Part shown: positions 19,604-28,785 of the stretch, piece by piece
How positions within the stretch are numbered: position 1 is the stretch's first letter
How the letters are laid out: each line of letters opens with the position of its first letter
From: UBA7672 sp963718145
GTDB lineage: Bacteria > Pseudomonadota > Alphaproteobacteria > Caulobacterales > Hyphomonadaceae
Reading direction: 5' to 3'
DNA length: 64,000 nt
Assembly: GCA_963718145.1 (NCBI GenBank)
Contig: CAVQYJ010000020.1
Span: forward strand, 124,001 to 188,000
Translations under genes and position numbers: made by a program
Notes under the pieces: model-generated
Told to the model about the DNA's origin: nothing
Databases searched by the model: none
What the model saw: only the letters and a program-made list of their open reading frames with translations

Positions 19604-21719
19604 ATGATCTGCTGCTGCGACATTCAGTGTTGTCGACTCTGGTCGTCGCGGGCGTGTCGAGTCTGCTGTTCACGGGCAGCGCTGCCGGCGCAGGGCCCGT
19701 CGCGGCAGAAGGGCACGGCGGCGGCGAGTGGCCGCAGCTACCACGGCGACAATCGCCAACCATCACTACTCGCCGCTCGCGCAGATCACCGCCGGCAACT
19801 TCAACACGCTCGAGGTCGCCTGGCGGCTCAAGACCGACAACTTCGGCACCCGTCCCGAGTACAAGCTCGAAGGGACGCCGCTGATGGTCGGCGGCGTCGT
19901 CTACACGACCGCCGGCACGCGGCGCGCGGTGATCGCGCTCGACGCGGCGACCGGCGAGCTGCGCTGGGTGCACGGCGAGCCGGAAGGGCACGCGCGGCGC
20001 CGCCGCGCCGCGCCAGCTGTCGGGCCGCGGCGTCGTCGTACTGGACCGACGGCAAGCGACGAACGGATCCTCTACGTCACGCCCGGCTTCCGCCTCGTCG
20101 CGCTCGACGCGAGGACCGGCAGCCGGATCCCGTCGTTCGGCAACGACGGCGTCGTCGATCTGAAGGCGGCCGCCGTGTTCGGCACCGGCCAGCCGATCGA
20201 TCTCGATCACCGGCGAGATCGGCCTGCACGCGACGCCGGCCGATTGGCGGCGACATCGTGATCGTCGGCTCGGCGTTCCGCGAAGGGCACACGCCGAAGA
20301 CGCACAACAACACCAAGGGCCTCGTGCAGGCGTTCGACGTCCGCACCGGCAAGCGCCTGTGGAACTTCAACACGATCCCGCGGCCGGGCGAGTTCGGCAA
20401 CGACACGTGGGAGAACGACTCGTGGGCGGTCAACGGCAACGTCGGCGTGTGGAACCAGATGGCGATCGACGAAGAGCTCGGGCTGGTGTATCTGCCGGTC
20501 GAAACGCCCACGTCCGACTTCTACGGCGGCCATCGCCCCGGCAACAACCTCTTCGCCGAGAGCCTCGTCGCCGTCGATCTGAAGACCGGCGAGCGCAAGT
20601 GGCACTTCCAGCTCGTGCACCATCCGCTCTGGAACATGGACATCTCGACGCGCGCCGATCCTCGAGGACATCACCGTCGACGGCGAGCCGATCAAGGCCG
20701 TGTCGGTGCATGGGCAAGCAGGCGATGGTCTACGTCTTCGATCGCGCGACCGGACAGCCGGTGTGGCCGATCGAGGAGACGGCCCGTGCCGCAGAGCGAC
20801 GTGCCCGGCGAGAAGTACGTCGCCGACGCAGCCGATTCCCGAGCAAGCCGCCGCCGTACGACCACCAGGGCGTCATGCCGGACGACGCTCATCGACTTCA
20901 CGCCGGAGCTGCGCGCCGAGGCGGTGAAGCTGATGTCGCAGCTACAAGATCGGGGCCGCTCTTCACGCCGCCGGTCGTCAGCAAGGCCGAGGGGCCGCTC
21001 GCCGGCGTTCCGTTCGTCGGGCGGCACGAACTGGCCGGGCGGCGCCTACGATCCCGAAGCGCAGGTGCTCTACGTGCCGTCTTACACGTCGCTCGTGCCC
21101 GTCGGGCTCATGCCGCCGCCGAGCAAGGAGTTCTCCGACATCCGCTACGTCGTCGGCAACGCGCGTGACCGGCGTTCGCTACATCACCGGGCCTGGCGAG
21201 GACGCCGGCGCCGATGCGCCGCCGCCGGCCGCGGGCCGCGGCGCCGGCGGCGCGGCGGCGGCGAAGGCGGCGGCGGGCGGCGCGCCGAATCCGCAGGGAC
21301 TGCCGTATCTCAAGCCGCCGTACGGACGCATCACCGCCATCGACATGAAGCGCGGCGAGTACCTCTGGCAGGTCGCGCACGGCGAGACGCCGGACTTCGT
21401 CCGCAATCATCCGGCGCTCAAGGGCGTGAACATTCCGCGGACCGGCCAGGCGGGCGCATTCGGCGCGCTGGTCACCAAGACGCTCGTCATCGCCGGCGAA
21501 CCGCAGGCGACGACGATGCCCGGCCGTCCGCGGGGCGCGATGCTGCGCGCCTACGACAAGGCGACCGGCAAGGAAGTCGGCGCCGTCTACATGCCGGCGC
21601 AGCAGAGCGGATCGCCGATGACCTACCTGCTGAACGGCCGGCAGTACATCATCGTCGCGGTCAGCGGCGGCAACTACTCGGGCGAATACATCGCGTTCGC
21701 ATTACCGGAAGCGAAGTAG
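19604..21719 (+). CDS. PQQ-dependent quinoprotein dehydrogenase (first copy), frameshifted
   Basis: An eight-bladed-propeller quinoprotein. Tryptophan-docking blades are visible: 'ITAGNFNTLEVAWRLKT', 'VIALDAATGELRWVHGE', 'VALDARTGSRIPSFGNDGVVDLK', 'QAFDVRTGKRLWNFNTIPRPGEFG', 'VAVDLKTGERKWHFQLVHH'. It ends 'AVSGGNYSGEYIAFALPEAK'. The start is uncertain: ATG 19604 or GTG 19627, which opens a signal peptide. I rebuilt about eleven single-base insertions, for example a G between Tyr and Ser codons in 'EKYSPTQPIPSKPPPYD' near 20,820-20,850. The periplasmic substrate (alcohol or sugar) is not predictable. It is followed 44 bp later by a beta-propeller protein. Confidence 0.85.
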
Positions 21720-21763
21720 GCAGAGCCACGACTGTCGTGTTTTCGTGGCGAGGAGTTCTCGCA

Positions 21764-22964
21764 ATGTCCCTGAAGCATGGCGTTCTTGTCGGCGTCTGGT
21801 GCGCGACGATCGGAAGCCTGTTCGTTGGATCACAGTTCCTGCAGCGGGTGGCCTCGGCCCAGGCCGGCGCGGCGAACGTGCAGGCGCCGACGTTCGAGGT
21901 CGATCCGATGTGGCCGAAGCCGCTGCCGAACCACTGGATGCTCGGCATCGACCATCGGCGTGTGGGTCGACAGCCAGGACCACGTCTGGATCATCCATCG
22001 CGGCGCGTCGACGCTCGATGCCAACGAGAACGCGCGCGGCAGCGCAAGCCGCCGACAGCGAGTGCTGCGCGGCCGCGCCGCCGGTGCTCGAGTTCGACCA
22101 GGCCGGCAACCTCGTCCAGTCGTGGGGCGGCCCGGGCCAGGGCTACGAATGGCCGCGAAGTCGAACCACGGCATCTCGTCGACACCAAGGGCACCGTCTG
22201 GATCGGCGGCAACGGCGCGCAGGACGGCCAGATCCTGAAGTTCACGCAGGACGGCAAGTTCATCAAGCAGTTCGGCTTCGGCTGGGCGAACGCCGGCAGC
22301 AACGACATGTGGGCGTTCCGCCAGCCGGCGCAAGATCTTCGTCGACGAGCCGACCAACGAGGCGTACGTCGCCGACGGCTACGGCAACAAGCGCGTCGCC
22401 GTGCATCGACGCCGAGACCGGCAAGTTCAAGCGCTATCTGGGGCGCCTACGGCAACAAGCCGGACGACGACGAACCTCGGGCCGCTACGACCCGAGCGCG
22501 CCGCCGCCGCAGCAGTTCCGCAACCCGGTGCACTGCGCCGAGCTGTCCGAACGACGGCTGCGTCTACGTCTGCGACCGCCTGAACGACCGCATCCAGGTG
22601 TTCACGCCGGACGGCAAGTTCGTGAAGGAAGCGTTCGTCGCGAAGAAGACGCTCGGTCGACGGCTCGGTGTGGGACATCGCGTTCTCGAAGGACCCGCAG
22701 CAGAAGTACATCTTCCTGGCCGACGGCATGAACGAGACGCGTCCACGTCATCGATCGCGCAGTCGCTCGCAGATGCTCACGAGCTTCGGCGACGGCGGCC
22801 GCCAGCCGGGCCAGTTCTTCGGCGTGCACAGCATCGCGACCGACTCGAAGGGCAACCTCTACACGACCGAAACCTACGAAGGGAAGCGGCTGCAGAAGTT
22901 CGTCTACAAGGGGATTGCCGCGGTGCCATCCACAGGACAGGGGACGACCTGGCCGACGAAATAG
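21764..22964 (+). CDS. Exported NHL-type six-bladed beta-propeller protein, frameshifted
   Basis: ATG 21764 starts a signal peptide ('GVWCATIGSLFVGSQFLQ'). NHL-like blades follow: 'WVDSQDHVWIIHRG', 'PPVLEFDQAGNLVQSWGGPGQGYEWP', 'GTVWIGGNGAQDGQILKFTQDGKFIKQFG', 'NDGCVYVCDRLNDRIQVFTPDGKFVKEAF' and 'SIATDSKGNLYTTETYEGKRLQKFVY'. At least six indels interrupt it, such as one extra base before the 'STIGVWVDSQ' region near 21,950. Such peptidylglycine-lyase-like propellers bind ligands or partners. The position between two PQQ dehydrogenases suggests a shared redox or substrate-oxidation role. Confidence 0.75.
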
Positions 22965-22966
22965 CG

Positions 22967-22992
22967 CCCGCCTTCGCCAAGGCTACGGCGGG
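22967..22992. repeat. REP-like nested hairpin after stop codon
   Basis: Outer arms CCCGCC/GGCGGG enclose an inner stem GCC-AA-GGC, beginning 3 bp after the stop of the propeller gene. It shares the CCCGCCTTCGCC half with the hairpin at 8416. Palindromes of this type are frequent in acidobacterial sequences; it may also act as a transcription-attenuating hairpin. Confidence 0.55.
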
Positions 22993-23091
22993 TCTCGCCC
23001 GACGCCGCGATCGGCACGGCGGCGACGGCGGACGGGAAGGGCAGGCAGGGCGGGCACGGCAGGCCAGGCGCCACAGCGGATAGGGACGAAC

Positions 23092-25230
23092 ATGAGAGCA
23101 GCAGACATCGCGGGCATGGCAGTCTTGGTTGGCGCACTCGGTGGTGCGTCGACGGTTTCCGCGCAGTTGACGGGCCTCGAGAACGGCCAATGGCGGTATC
23201 TCGGCGGCGACGCGGGGCACACGCGTTCCTCGTCGCTCAACCAGATCAACGCGTCGAACTTCGACAAGCTGAAGGTCGCCTGGGTGTTCCGCGGCGACAA
23301 CTTCGGCCCGGGCGTCGAGTTCACGTCGCGCGTCGACGCCGATCTACGTCGACGGCGTGCTCTACACCGTCGTCGGCCAGCGGCGGCAGGTCGTGGCGAT
23401 CGACGCGGCGACCGGCGAGACGCGCTGGACCTTCCGCGAGCCCGAGACGAGCGGTACTGCGATCGCCGCGGACCGACTTCGGCAAGGGCGTCGCCTATGC
23501 GGAGGTCGACGGACGCGGCGTGATCTTCATCTCGACGCCGGCGTTCTTCCTCTGGGCGCTCGACGCGAAGACCGGCCGGCCGCTCGAGAACTGGGGCACG
23601 ACGCCGTGCCGCTGAAGGAGTTTCCCGAAGAGCGGCGTCATCGACATGATTCCGGACCTCGTGAGCGACTGGGATCCGTGGCAGAACTGGAAGGGCGAGA
23701 CGTACGACCCCGACTACGGTCTGCCGCGACACGCTCGGCGAGATCACCTGCTCGTCGCCGCCCATCGTCGTCAACGGCGTCGTCGTCGTGCTCGCCGGCC
23801 ACGAGCCGAGCTACGACCAGACGCGCATCGAGAACGTCCCGGCCGACATCCAGGGCTACGACGCGAAGACCGGCAAGCGCCTGTGGAAGTTCCACGTCAT
23901 CCCGCGGCCGGGCGAGTTCGGCCACGAGACGTGGGAGAACGACGCGTGGAAGTACTCGGGCAACATGGCATCGTGGGCGCCGGCGGCCGCCGACCCGCAG
24001 CGCGGCCTCGTCTACATCGTCACCAACGCGTCGACCTATCAGTTCTACACAGGCCATCGCCCGGGTCACAACCTGTTCGGCGGCAGCGTCCTCGCGCTCG
24101 ACGTCAAGACCGGCAAGCGCAAGTGGCACTTCCAGGTCCACCACAGCGAGCAGTGGAACTACGACATCCCGACGGCGCCGATGCTGATGGACCTGACGGT
24201 GAACGGACGGAAGATCCCGGCGCTCATCCAGAACACGAAGCAGGGGCTCATCTTCGCGCTCAATCGCGAGACCGGTGAGCCGATCTGGCCGATCGAGGAA
24301 CGGCCGGTGATGCAGACCGAGGTGCCGGGCAACTACACGGCGCCGACGCAGCCCTATCCGACGCGGCCGGAGCCGCTCGACCGGATCGTGCTGAACGGGA
24401 TCACCGACGAGTTCGTGATGGACTACACGCCGGAGCTGAAGCGGCGGGCGACCGAGATCCTGAGCAAGTTCCGCGTCGGCGGTCTCTACGTGCCGCCGCT
24501 CCCCTATCCGCACAAGAACACGTTCATCAACAACGTCGGCTGCGTCGGCGGGCTGAACATCTACCATCCGCCGGTCGCCGATCCGACGACCGGCATCATG
24601 TACGCGTCGCACGCGCGCAGCTGCACGCGCGCCGTCAGTACCTCGTGCCGACCGACGGCAAGGACGAAGAGCGCACCGAGTTCGCCGGCAAGAGCGAGGA
24701 GGCGTGGCGCGGACGCGAGCGCGTACACGCCGACGACCGGCACGACCGTGGCGGCGTACAAGCAGGGTGGTCCGCGCACGGGCGCCTGCCGCTCATCGAC
24801 GGCCTGCCGGTCTACAAGCCGCTCTATCAGGGGCTCGCCGCCTACGACATGAACACGGGCGAGAAGCTGTGGGACGTCCCGGTCGGCCAGACGCCGGCGC
24901 GGATCACGCAACCATCCGCTGCTGAAGGGCGTCGACCGTCCCGAACACCGGCGGCACCGGCCACTCGATCCAGATGGTCATGGGCGACCTGCTCGTGCAG
25001 ACCACCGAGGATCTGCGCGGCGAGGCCGAGGTCGAACGAGAAGGGCAAGCCGCTGCTGCACGCCCGCGACAAGAGGACCGGGCAGATTGCTCGCGAGCGT
25101 CGAGCTGCCGATGCCCGGGCAATACGGGATGATGACGTTCATGCACGAAGGCAAGCAGTACATCGTCGTGCAGTCGGGCAGCGCGCGGCGCAATCAGCCC
25201 GGTTCGCTCGTCGCGCTGGCGCTGCCGTGA
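23092..25230 (+). CDS. PQQ-dependent quinoprotein dehydrogenase (second copy), frameshifted
   Basis: ATG 23092 starts a signal peptide ending near 'STVSAQ'. Propeller blades include 'LNQINASNFDKLKVAWVFRGDNFG', 'VVAIDAATGETRWTFREPE', 'WALDAKTGRPLENWG', 'YDAKTGKRLWKFHVIPRPGEFGHETWENDAW', 'LALDVKTGKRKWHFQVHH' and 'YDMNTGEKLWDVPVGQTP'. It ends 'GSARRNQPGSLVALALP'. It is paralogous to the copy at 19604-21719, sharing the 'IPRPGEFG..TWENDxW' block. At least seven indels occur; the long middle portion (23,790-24,650) is clean. It probably oxidises an alcohol or sugar in the periplasm, with electrons going to the nearby cytochrome c. Confidence 0.85.
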
Positions 25231-25231
25231 G

Positions 25232-25332
25232 GGGGGCAGGTCTTGAAACATGAAAGAAGTGGGGTCAGGTCTTGAAAGCCTGCCTTTTTCAAGACCTGAC
25301 CCCACTTTTTTCATGTTTCAAGACCTGACCCC
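25232..25332. repeat. Near-perfect 47-bp inverted repeat built from GGGGTCAGGTCTTGAAA units
   Basis: The left arm (about 25,232-25,278) and the reverse complement of the right arm (about 25,286-25,332) match over roughly 47 bp with two or three mismatches, around a 7-9 nt loop. Each arm contains two copies of the unit GGGGTCAGGTCTTGAAA. This unit resembles dispersed repeats near REP-associated tyrosine transposases (RAYT) in several phyla. No transposase is present here, so this would be a non-autonomous unit. It begins right after the PQQ gene stop. Confidence 0.75.
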
Positions 25333-25466
25333 AGACAATCCAAGTGATTGGAGGCTCGTGGTCGACGTCACTGACCCTGGCCAAACCCTCGATTGACATC
25401 ACGCTCGCGCCGCCCGAGGATATGCCTCAGCTTAATAGCGGCGGCATCGCCGCTTGGGGGAGCGTC

Positions 25467-26530
25467 ATGAACAGGTTCCTGATCGCGGCGTCTCGAGCAT
25501 TGATCGTCCTGTGGACCCTTCAGGCTGTGCCGCTCCTGGCACAGGAGAACGCGAGCATCGTGGGTGTCGTTCAAGATGGGTCGGGAGGCGTGCTGCCCGG
25601 CGTGACCGTCGAGGCCTCGAGTGACGCGCTGATCGAGCGCACACGAACGGTGGTCACGGACGGCTCCGGCCGCTACAACATCATCAGTCTCAGGCCGGGC
25701 ACCTATTCAGTCAGCTTCATGCTCGAGGGCTTCAAGATCGTTCGCCGTGAGGGGGTCGTCTTGGCCGGTGCGTTTGCCGCCACTGTCAATGCGGCCCTCG
25801 AGGTGGGCGCGTTGGAAGAGACCATCACCGTGTCGGGCGCCTCCCCCGTTGTCGACCTCCAGAGCACGCAGAATCAGTTCGTGGCCAACCGCGAGGTACT
25901 CGACGTGCTTCCGGCGACTCGCACCATGCAAGGGGGCGCGAGCTTGGTCCCAGGCGTCAGCTACTACAGTCAGGGATTCGTCAGCACGATGTCCGTCCAC
26001 GGGTCGGCCACCGCCGACCAGCGGATGTATCAGGACGGCATGCGCATCGGCCAAAACCTGACGGGCACGGGCAGCCAGGCCAATGGCACGGGCGTCAACG
26101 ACCTCGCGCAAGAAGAGTTGGTCTTCGACGCCGGCGGCCAATCGGCCGAGACCGCGCTGGGCGGTGTGCGCATGGACTCGATTCCGAAGGAAGGCGGCAA
26201 TCGATTCTCAGGCGCGTTCAGAACCTTCTTCTCGAATGGCTCGCTTCAACAGAGACAACGTCCCCGACGATCTGCGCTCGTTCATCCGTTTCGCCGAAAA
26301 CTCGACAAGACCTCGAACTTCAATAGTGTGTTCGGCGGACCGGTGATGAAGAATCGTCTGTGGTTCATCAGCCGCCTTCCGACTGACGAAGTCGGACACA
26401 TTCGCCGCCGGTGTCCCGATGCGAATGGGAACCGGGTCAACCACGGCGCCGGCGCTGCACCGCATGGCACGTTCCGATTGACTGGCCAAGTCAATACCAA
26501 CAACAAGCTCCGTGGCGCCTACTACAACTC
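25467..26530 (+). CDS. TonB-dependent receptor, Oar/CarboxypepD_reg type, truncated by a sequence join
   Basis: ATG 25467 follows a GGGGGAG site by 6 nt. A signal peptide ends at 'LLAQ', then comes the carboxypeptidase-regulatory-like domain ('ASIVGVVQDGSGGVLPGVTVEA', 'YNIISLRPGTYSVSFMLEGFK'). The plug follows ('LEETITVSGASPVVDLQSTQ', 'GVNDLAQEELVFDAGGQSAE') and the first barrel strands ('NFNSVFGGPVMKNRLWFI', 'NTNNKLRGAYYN'). Two indels near 26,240 and 26,312 shift the frame out and back. The gene stops being receptor-like at about 26,528, where a minus-strand ettA sequence begins. Roughly two thirds of the receptor is missing. Confidence 0.85.
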
Positions 26531-26540
26531 CAATCGATCT
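26526..26540. other. Join between acidobacterial and actinobacterial blocks
   Basis: Left of this point the plus strand encodes TonB barrel strands ('LRGAYYN'). From here on the minus strand encodes the EttA linker ('EQQAELEKKID'). Both genes are cut in mid-coding sequence, with no repeat, IS end or attachment site at the break. Confidence 0.75.
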
Positions 26541-26933
26541 TCTTCTCGAGCTCGGCCTGCTGCTCGCCGAGCTTCTCGTAGTCGGCGTCGGGGTCGGCCC
26601 ACTTGGCCAGCACGGCGTCGTAGCGCTCGAGCAGCGTGGCGGTCTCGCCGACGCCGTCCATCACGTTGCCGATGACGTCCTTGTCGGGTCGAGGTGGGGC
26701 TCCTGCTCGAGCAGGCCGACGGTGAAGCCGGGGGTGAGCCGGGCCTCGCCGGTGTAGCCGTCGTCGAGGCCGGCCATGATCTTCAGCAGCGACGACTTGC
26801 CCGAGCCGTTGGCGCCGATCACGCCGATCTTGGCGCCCGGGTAGAACGAGAGGCTGATGTCCTTCAGCACCTCGCGGTCCGGCGGGTAGAAGCGGCTGAC
26901 CTTGTGCATGGTGAAGATGAACTGGGCACTCAT
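26531..26933 (-). CDS. ettA: EttA-type ABC-F translation factor, N-terminal fragment
   Basis: ATG 26933 starts 'QFIFTMHKVSRFYPPDREVLKDISLSFYPGAKIGVIG', matching the first ABC domain of EttA, with Walker A 'GANGSGKSS'. The 'GLLEQEPHLDP' Q-loop region follows. After one indel near 26,690 come 'DVIGNVMDGVGE' and 'KWADPDADYEKLGEQQAELEKKID'. The full protein (about 555 aa) gates the ribosomal E site according to energy charge. Only about 134 residues are present, because the sequence joins unrelated DNA at about 26,530. The identity is firm; the truncation is a join artefact. Confidence 0.85.
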
Positions 26934-27036
26934 GGCGGCAGAGGGTACCGACGCGGCCGCGTCGCGCGACGGAATCGCCGCCGGACGCGCCGGTGCGCCG
27001 CCGAGCGGGCCCGGGCACTGCGCGAGCGCCGCCGGC

Positions 27037-27443
27037 TCAGCGGCGCGCGGTCGCGCTGCTCGGCGCGGTGCGCTTCGTGGCCGGCGCCTTGCGGCGGGCC
27101 TGCTTGGCCGGTGCCTTCTTGGCGGCGCTCTTGCTTGGCGGGCGCCTTCTTGGCCGGTGCCTTCTTGGCCGGTGCCTTCTTGGCCGGTGCCTTCTTGGCG
27201 GGTGCCTTCTTGGCTGCTGCCTTCTTGGCCGGTGCCTTCTTGGCGGCTGCCTTCTTCGGCCGGTGCCTTCTTGGCCACCGTCTTCTTGGCGACTGCCTTC
27301 TTGGCCGGCGCCTTCTTGGCGACGGCCTTCTTCTTGGCGGTGCCTTCTTGGCCGCCGCCTTCTTGCGCCTTCTTGGCTGGGGCCTTCTTGGCCGCAGCCT
27401 TCTTCTTTACTGGTGTCACCGGCGCCTCCTCGGCGTGATTCAT
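27037..27443 (-). CDS. Histone H1-like Lys/Ala/Pro-rich protein (KKAPAKKA repeats), frameshifted
   Basis: ATG 27443 starts 'NHAEEAPVTPVKKKAAAKKAPAKKA' and continues as tandem AAKKAPAKK pentad/decad repeats to 'KSAAKKAPAKQARRKAPATKRTAPSSATARR' before the stop at 27037. Several indels within the repeat move the frame so that the same DNA reads 'GQEGTGQEG', as expected where near-identical 15-bp units are miscounted. Such basic tails resemble the C-terminus of histone H1 and of actinobacterial HupB, and bind DNA or RNA non-specifically. No globular domain precedes the repeat here. It lies upstream of ettA on the same strand. Confidence 0.7.
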
Positions 27444-27560
27444 CTTGTGTGAAGTTGTACCAGTGATGGCAAGCGCTCGTGTTGGCTTTCGCTGCACGTC
27501 GACGCGTCGTCGCGTCGCGATCGCTTGACCGGCTCGTCGATCGTCGTCGTCGACTCGGGA

Positions 27561-28577
27561 TCACGTCGATTGCTGGCCATCGTCGCGTCGCGTCGACGTC
27601 GACAACGCATCGGCGTTCGTCGGTCGTCGAGCGCGACGTTCCGCGTCGCGCGACGAGCGCGAGGTCGATGCCGCGTCGTGGGGTGTCGAGCGAGTGCACG
27701 GTGAACGTGCGCGTCTCGCCGACGCGCATGCACGTCGCGCGCGCTGCGCGGTGCGGATCGCCCATCGACTTGAGCGGGACGTAGCAGCGCGCGCCGCCGG
27801 CCAGCGACGTAGGCGCCGTGCGAGCGAACGTGCTCGACGATCGCCGTCGACGTCGGAGCCCACCGGATGGTTGCGCCGACGAACTCGATGAACGGGCAGC
27901 GGGTCGTTGAGCGGCTCGGCAGGCTTGCCGGGGTGCTCGGCGCGCCTCGGCGCGCTCGGCCGTGGCGCGGCTCGCGGCCTGCCGGCGTCGGTCGCCGCCG
28001 CGGCTCGCCCGTCGCCGGCCGCCGCGTCGCGGTCGGCCGTCGGCCGCTGCCTCGGCCTCGCGGCGGCCGTCGGTGGCCGCGTCGGCGTCGGCGCGTGCCG
28101 ATCGCGTGCCTCGGCCCGGTCTGGCCTCGCGTGACCGCACGGCGGCTGGCCGGCCCGCGCACCGGCGTGCGCAGCAGGAACACCCAGCCGACGCCGGGCA
28201 CGGGCTTGCCGCCGATGAGGCGGCCCTCGTCGAACAGCCACGGTGTACTGCGCCGTGGAACTCCTGGAACGAGTCGTTCGACAGGACGGTGGCGTCGGCC
28301 TTGTCGGCGATCTGGAGGATGAAGGCGTCGCCGCGGCCGATGGCGCCGGCCGGCGGGGTGACGAGCTCGCCGGCGAGGACGCGCCGCCTCGAACTCGTCG
28401 CGCTCGGAGGCGTCGATGCGGTGGCCGAAGGTGGCGTCGACGACGACGGTGAGCTGCTCGGCGGGGTGCTCGGCGAGGAAGGCCCGCACGGCCTCGTCGA
28501 GCTGGCGGAGGCTCGGGAGCGAGCGGCCTTCGGTGGCGATGTTGCGAGCCATCGACGACGACATGGTTGATGGTCAT
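27561..28577 (-). CDS. Zc3h12a-like NYN ribonuclease domain protein with C-terminal S1-like domain, frameshifted
   Basis: ATG 28577 begins 'TINHVVVDGS', and after one inserted base continues 'NIATEGRSLPSLRQLDEAVRAFL', giving the NYN motif DGSN-(I/V)-A. Further NYN features are 'LTVVVDATFGHRIDASER', 'GDAFILQIADKADATVLSNDSFQEF' (ND acid pair), and 'WLFDEGRLIGGKPVPGVGWVF'. An Ala/Arg-rich linker leads to 'IEFVGAT..VEHVxSHGAYV', 'RCYVPLKSMGDP' and 'MRVGETRTFTVHSLDTPRRGIDLALV', which looks like an S1/OB RNA-binding fold. The 3' end is uncertain (27,440-27,561). An RNA-cleaving or RNA-regulatory role is inferred. Confidence 0.7.
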   Translation of the reverse strand: MTINHVVVDGSQHRHRRPLAPEPPPARRGRAGLPRRAPRRAAHRRRRRHLRPPHRRLRARRVRGGASSPASSSPRRPAPSAAATPSSSRSPTRPTPPSCRTTRSRSSTAQYTVAVRRGPPHRRQARARRRLGVPAAHAGARAGQPPCGHARPDRAEARDRHAPTPTRPPTAAARPRQRPTADRDAAAGDGRAAAATDAGRPRAAPRPSAPRRAEHPGKPAEPLNDPLPVHRVRRRNHPVGSDVDGDRRARSLARRLRRWPAARAATSRSSRWAIRTAQRARRACASARRARSPCTRSTPHDAASTSRSSRDAERRARRPTNADALSTSTRRDDGQQST

Positions 28578-28785
28578 GGGGTGGTGGTCAGCGTTCCGTG
28601 TAGGTGGAGTGCGCCGGTGCGGCCCGGCATGCGACCGCACGCCGAGCACCGCAGAGCCGTTCGGCGCGCGGTGGCCGATCCGGACGCGCATCGACGTCGG
28701 CGTGGTCACCAGCCGACAGCGGATGTCGGCAGGGCCAGCCTACGCTGCCCGGATCGTGACCGACACGAGCCTACGCTGCGCGGCG

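Noticed and set aside
20207..20850. Programmed frameshifting in the PQQ dehydrogenase
   Set aside because: More than ten breaks occur in one gene at unrelated sequences without slippery sites, and the same type of break occurs in neighbouring unrelated genes.
26694..27452. Plus-strand frame encoding 'LAGAFLAGAFLAG' repeats
   Set aside because: It is the antisense of the KKAPAKKA repeat and has no independent support as a membrane protein.
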